A stretch of DNA of 9,651 bases from assembly GCA_002408105.1 (NCBI GenBank), contig DHQM01000150.1, positions 1-9,651 on the forward strand. Direction: 5' to 3'. Source of the stretch: Gammaproteobacteria bacterium UBA5338 (GTDB lineage: Bacteria > Pseudomonadota > Gammaproteobacteria > Pseudomonadales > UBA5862). The notes below the pieces were generated by a model, which had not been told where the DNA came from, did not search any database, and saw only the letters and a list, made by a program, of their open reading frames with translations. Shown in pieces: positions 6,718 through 9,651 of this stretch. Position 1 is the first letter of the stretch; each line of letters begins with the position of its first letter. The position numbers and the translations under genes were made by a program.

Positions 6718-6879
6718 TTGACTGAAAGGCCGCCGCTTGGATTTTAGGTCCGCTATGCTTGTAGCGAGCCAAACGTTGCGGTTCAACTAGGGACGCAGGG
6801 ACCTCAGGGCCACCTGCTTTCGCTCCAGACAGGGTACTTTCGCTACCCCTTGGAGATGTCGATTCGGGAGAGCGTTCTG
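6718..6879 (+). promoter_or_regulatory. sdhB-sucA intergenic leader with several short hairpins
   Basis: No gene is seen in these 162 bp. Reading along, four potential stem-loops occur. At 6747-6770 CGCTA/TAGCG is extended by GGT/GCC across one mismatch. At 6775-6787 there is GTTG/CAAC. At 6795-6817 there is GCAGG/CCTGC. At 6832-6848 there is GGGTA/TACCC, ending three bases before a GGAG. Three AGGG units start at 6789, 6797 and 6806, and CTTTCGCT is directly repeated at 6817-6824 and 6837-6844. No strong promoter is visible: TTGACT at 6718-6723 lacks a good -10, and TATGCT at 6754-6759 lacks a -35. The hairpins lack T-runs, so the region reads as a structured leader rather than a terminator. 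Structured RNAs upstream of sucA (sucA and sucA-II motifs) are known in Proteobacteria; I cannot tell whether this is one. Confidence 0.5.
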
Positions 6880-9651
6880 ATGCAAGACAGCGCCATGGAG
6901 TTACTCTGGCGCACTTCGCACATCTCGGGCGGAAATGCGCCCTATGTCGAAGCGCTGTACGAGACGTATTTGCGCGAGCCAAACGACGTCCCTGAAGAGT
7001 GGCGCAACTATTTTGATTCGCTGCCTCAGGTGCCCAACGTTGTGGTGCCCGACGTTCCCCACTCGACCATCCGTCAGCAGTTTCTCCAGATGGGCCGTCA
7101 ACCGGCGCAGCCACGCACGCTAGCGGTGCAAGCATCGGAGCACGAATACCGGCAGGTGCGGGTGCTGCAACTCATCAACTCGTATCGCCACCGCGGCCAC
7201 CAGAAAGCGAAGCTCGATCCACTTGAGCTGCGGCAGCCACCCGAGGCCCCCGACCTTGAGCTGAGCTTCCATAACCTATCGGTGGCTGACTTCGATCAAC
7301 ACTTCCAAACAGGCTCTCTGGCGCTCGATACTGGCGAAGGCACTCTCCGAGAAATCATCGATACGCTGGAGCAGACCTACTGCGGGTCGATTGGCTTTGA
7401 ATACATGCACATTGTCGACACAGCGGAGCGGCTGTGGATACAGCAGCGCGTTGAGCGTGTGCGTGGTACTCCCGCTTTCAGTGAGGAAATCAAGGCCCAT
7501 CTTCTGGAGCGCCTGGTCGCCGCCGAAGGTCTTGAGAATCTGCTGCACTCAAGGTTCCCTGGAACCAAGCGGTTCGGGCTCGAGGGTGGCGAAAGCATGA
7601 TTCCGCTGCTTGACGAATTGATCCAGCGCAGTGGTGGCTACGGCGCTAAGGAGATGGTCATCGGTATGGCCCACCGGGGCCGGCTGAACGTACTGGTCAA
7701 CATTCTGGGCAAGAATCCGTCGGATTTGTTCGATGAATTTGAGGGCGCCCGTGCGACCAGCACCGGATCTGGAGACGTCAAGTACCACCAGGGATTTTCG
7801 TCGAATGTAATGACCCCTGGTGGAGAGGTACACCTGGCGCTGGCGTTCAACCCGTCGCACTTGGAAATCGTGACCCCAGTGGTTGAAGGTTCGGTGCGTG
7901 CTCGTCAGGATCGCCGAGGCGACCCGGACGGTGATCAGGTCTGGCCTGTGGCCATCCATGGGGACGCGGCGTTTGCCGGGCAAGGGGTCGTGATGGAGAC
8001 CTTGCAATTGTCCCAGACACGGGCTTACAAGACCGGTGGAACGATTCACATCATCGTGAACAATCAGATCGGTTTCACCACCAGTCGCCAGGAAGACGCG
8101 CGTTCGACCGAATACTGCACCGATGTCGCGAAGATGGTGCTGGCACCCATTTTCCACGTCAATGCGGATGACCCGGAAGCGGTGTTGTTCGTGACCCAAC
8201 TCGCAGTCGATTTTCGGCGTCAGTTCCGCAAGGATGTCGTGATCGATTTGGTGTGTTATCGCCGCCGTGGTCACAACGAGGCCGATGAGCCATCGGTTAC
8301 CCAGCCTTTGATGTATGACAAAATTCGCGCCCATCCCACGGCGGCAAAAATCTATGCCGAGCGCCTCGCCGCTGAGGGCGTGATCGGGAGCGAGCGCCGG
8401 GACGCTTTGGCTGAGGAGTACCGTGACGCACTGGAACAGGGCCAGCACGTGGTGAAAAGCCTGGTCCGGGAGCCCAACTTAAAACCCTTTGTGGACTGGT
8501 CGCCGTACCTCGGGCACGAATATTGGTCGGTTACTGCGGATACAGGGTATGACCTCAAAGAACTCCAAGCGCTGGCGGTGCAGGTGTGCTCGGTGCCCGA
8601 AGGCGTTGTGATGCAGCGCCAGGTGGCGAAGATCATGGACGACCGCCGCAAGATGGTTGCCGGGGCGTTGCCGATCAACTGGGGGTTCGCCGAGCTGCTC
8701 GCGTACGCCACGTTGCTTTCTGAAGGGTACCCGGTGCGCATCACTGGGCAGGACAGTGGCCGGGGTACCTTCTCGCACCGCCACGGCGTGATTCACAATC
8801 AGAAAGATGGCAGCCACTACATTCCGCTCGCAAACCTGAATGAGGTATCGACGCGGTTTTCATTGTACGACTCCTTGCTGTCGGAGGAGGCCGCTCTCGG
8901 GTTTGAATACGGCTATGCCACGACCGACCCAGTGAGCCTCATTGTCTGGGAAGCACAGTTCGGCGACTTTGCCAACGGTGCTCAGGTGGTGATCGATCAA
9001 TTCATCGCGAGTGGCGAGACCAAGTGGGGGCGTGTGAACGGACTCACGATGCTGCTTCCGCATGGTTACGAGGGACAAGGCCCCGAGCATTCTTCTGCCC
9101 GCCTGGAACGGTTCATGCAACTGTGCGCGGAACACAACATTCAGGTGTGTGTGCCGACCACTCCCGCACAGATCTTTCACCTGTTGCGCAGACAAGTGAA
9201 GCGCAAGCTGCGCAAGCCCCTGATCGTGATGTCCCCCAAGAGCCTGCTGCGGCGCCCCGACGCCACCTCCACGCTCGACGACCTGGCGCTGGGCGGGTTC
9301 CAGAAGGTGATCCCCGACACGCTCGACCCCGAGGGCGTCAAGCGGGTGCTGCTGTGCAGCGGCAAGGTCTACTACGACTTGCGGGAGACCCGGCGCGAGG
9401 CGGACAACGACACGGTGGCGATTCTCCGCCTCGAGCAGCTCTATCCGTTCCCGGAGGCGGAGCTGGCCGCGGTGATGGCGCAGTACAAGAAGCTCAAGGA
9501 CGTGATCTGGTGCCAGGAAGAGCCCATGAATCAGGGCGCCTGGTATTCCAGCCAGCACCACATGCGCCGGGTGATCCTCAAACACGACGAGTCGATCTAC
9601 CTAGGCTATGCCGGGCGCGAGCCGTTCGCCGCGCCCCCCCGCCGCCCCCCC
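6880..9651 (+). CDS. sucA: 2-oxoglutarate dehydrogenase E1 component SucA (3' end outside window)
   Basis: SucA is the thiamine diphosphate-dependent E1 subunit that decarboxylates 2-oxoglutarate and passes the succinyl group to the lipoyl E2 (SucB). I translated the frame through to the window edge: 924 residues without a stop, against about 933 for the complete E. coli protein. ATG 6880 gives MQDSAMELLW, like the usual SucA start, with GGGAG at 6866-6870; an in-frame ATG at 6856 is an alternative. Landmarks are the E2-binding-like N-terminus with YETYL; YRHRGHQ; His265 in GMAHRGRLNVL; FNPSHLE (His327); the cofactor-binding GDAAFAGQGVV (361-371) with NNQIGFTT (394-401); RRGHNEADEP; and the transketolase-like half with GQDSGRGTFSHRH and EGQGPEHSSARLER. 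From about 9196 codon usage changes sharply, and the last visible residues deviate from the expected APAVGY-like end. The sequence after 9196 is therefore less trustworthy. Confidence 0.97.
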   Translation, partial: MQDSAMELLWRTSHISGGNAPYVEALYETYLREPNDVPEEWRNYFDSLPQVPNVVVPDVPHSTIRQQFLQMGRQPAQPRTLAVQASEHEYRQVRVLQLINSYRHRGHQKAKLDPLELRQPPEAPDLELSFHNLSVADFDQHFQTGSLALDTGEGTLREIIDTLEQTYCGSIGFEYMHIVDTAERLWIQQRVERVRGTPAFSEEIKAHLLERLVAAEGLENLLHSRFPGTKRFGLEGGESMIPLLDELIQRSGGYGAKEMVIGMAHRGRLNVLVNILGKNPSDLFDEFEGARATSTGSGDVKYHQGFSSNVMTPGGEVHLALAFNPSHLEIVTPVVEGSVRARQDRRGDPDGDQVWPVAIHGDAAFAGQGVVMETLQLSQTRAYKTGGTIHIIVNNQIGFTTSRQEDARSTEYCTDVAKMVLAPIFHVNADDPEAVLFVTQLAVDFRRQFRKDVVIDLVCYRRRGHNEADEPSVTQPLMYDKIRAHPTAAKIYAERLAAEGVIGSERRDALAEEYRDALEQGQHVVKSLVREPNLKPFVDWSPYLGHEYWSVTADTGYDLKELQALAVQVCSVPEGVVMQRQVAKIMDDRRKMVAGALPINWGFAELLAYATLLSEGYPVRITGQDSGRGTFSHRHGVIHNQKDGSHYIPLANLNEVSTRFSLYDSLLSEEAALGFEYGYATTDPVSLIVWEAQFGDFANGAQVVIDQFIASGETKWGRVNGLTMLLPHGYEGQGPEHSSARLERFMQLCAEHNIQVCVPTTPAQIFHLLRRQVKRKLRKPLIVMSPKSLLRRPDATSTLDDLALGGFQKVIPDTLDPEGVKRVLLCSGKVYYDLRETRREADNDTVAILRLEQLYPFPEAELAAVMAQYKKLKDVIWCQEEPMNQGAWYSSQHHMRRVILKHDESIYLGYAGREPFAAPPRRPP
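9196..9651 (+). other. Segment of divergent base composition ending in C-runs
   Basis: Inside sucA, hand counting of third codon positions gives 97 of 140 G/C for 8761-9180 and 132 of 140 for 9181-9600. All 75 codons from 9196 to 9420 end in G or C. The change falls in the highly conserved VKRKLRKPLIVMSPKSLLR stretch. The window ends with two seven-base C-runs (9634-9640 and 9645-9651). The reading frame is not broken. Confidence 0.75.

Noticed and set aside
6718..6759. Possible separate promoter for sucA (TTGACT at 6718, TATGCT at 6754)
   Set aside because: The two hexamers are too far apart to pair, and neither has a good partner at 16-18 bp. An internal promoter remains possible but is not supported by sequence.
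7549..9585. Minus-strand open frames of 299 and 241 residues opposite sucA
   Set aside because: They mirror the highly conserved SucA coding frame. Long antisense frames are expected in GC-rich genes; no start signals or domain motifs are visible.

Overview
This window is a chromosomal central-metabolism locus, most likely from a moderately GC-rich gammaproteobacterium. The reasons are the gene order (gltA divergent from sdhCDAB, then sucA) and SdhC, SdhD, SdhB and GltA proteins that resemble the E. coli/Pseudomonas type residue for residue at their signature sites. I cannot place it below class level. No rRNA, tRNA, CRISPR array, insertion sequence or phage structural gene is visible.

Layout. 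Positions 1-320 (+) hold the C-terminal end of a GGDEF diguanylate cyclase. A 200-bp gap with one possible -10 box leads to a small 94-residue protein (521-805, +) that resembles the small DUF7352-type proteins. Convergent with it are two minus-strand genes: a 3-hydroxyisobutyrate dehydrogenase-family oxidoreductase (828-1718) and, upstream of it, citrate synthase gltA (1781-3064). A 399-bp divergent regulatory region (3065-3463) separates gltA from the plus-strand succinate dehydrogenase operon sdhC-sdhD-sdhA-sdhB (3464-6717). A 162-bp leader containing several short inverted repeats then precedes sucA, the E1 subunit of 2-oxoglutarate dehydrogenase (6880 to the window end, lacking only about the last 20 residues).

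How the genes work together. GltA makes citrate from oxaloacetate and acetyl-CoA. SucA starts the oxidative decarboxylation of 2-oxoglutarate to succinyl-CoA. SdhABCD oxidises succinate to fumarate and passes electrons to quinone. The divergent region very likely co-ordinates the two sides of the cycle. A plausible sigma70 promoter faces each way, with inverted repeats in both predicted 5' leaders.

What stands out. Most of the window is ordinary, and I find no convincing new multi-gene system. The best leads are: (1) an abrupt jump of third-position GC inside sucA, from about 69% to about 94%, starting near 9196 and followed by C-runs at the very end, which suggests a chimeric join or recombination tract plus a low-quality contig end; (2) a hairpin-rich sucA leader that may be a cis-regulatory RNA; (3) mutually exclusive inverted repeats in the gltA leader; (4) the small DUF7352-like gene outside any visible phage context.
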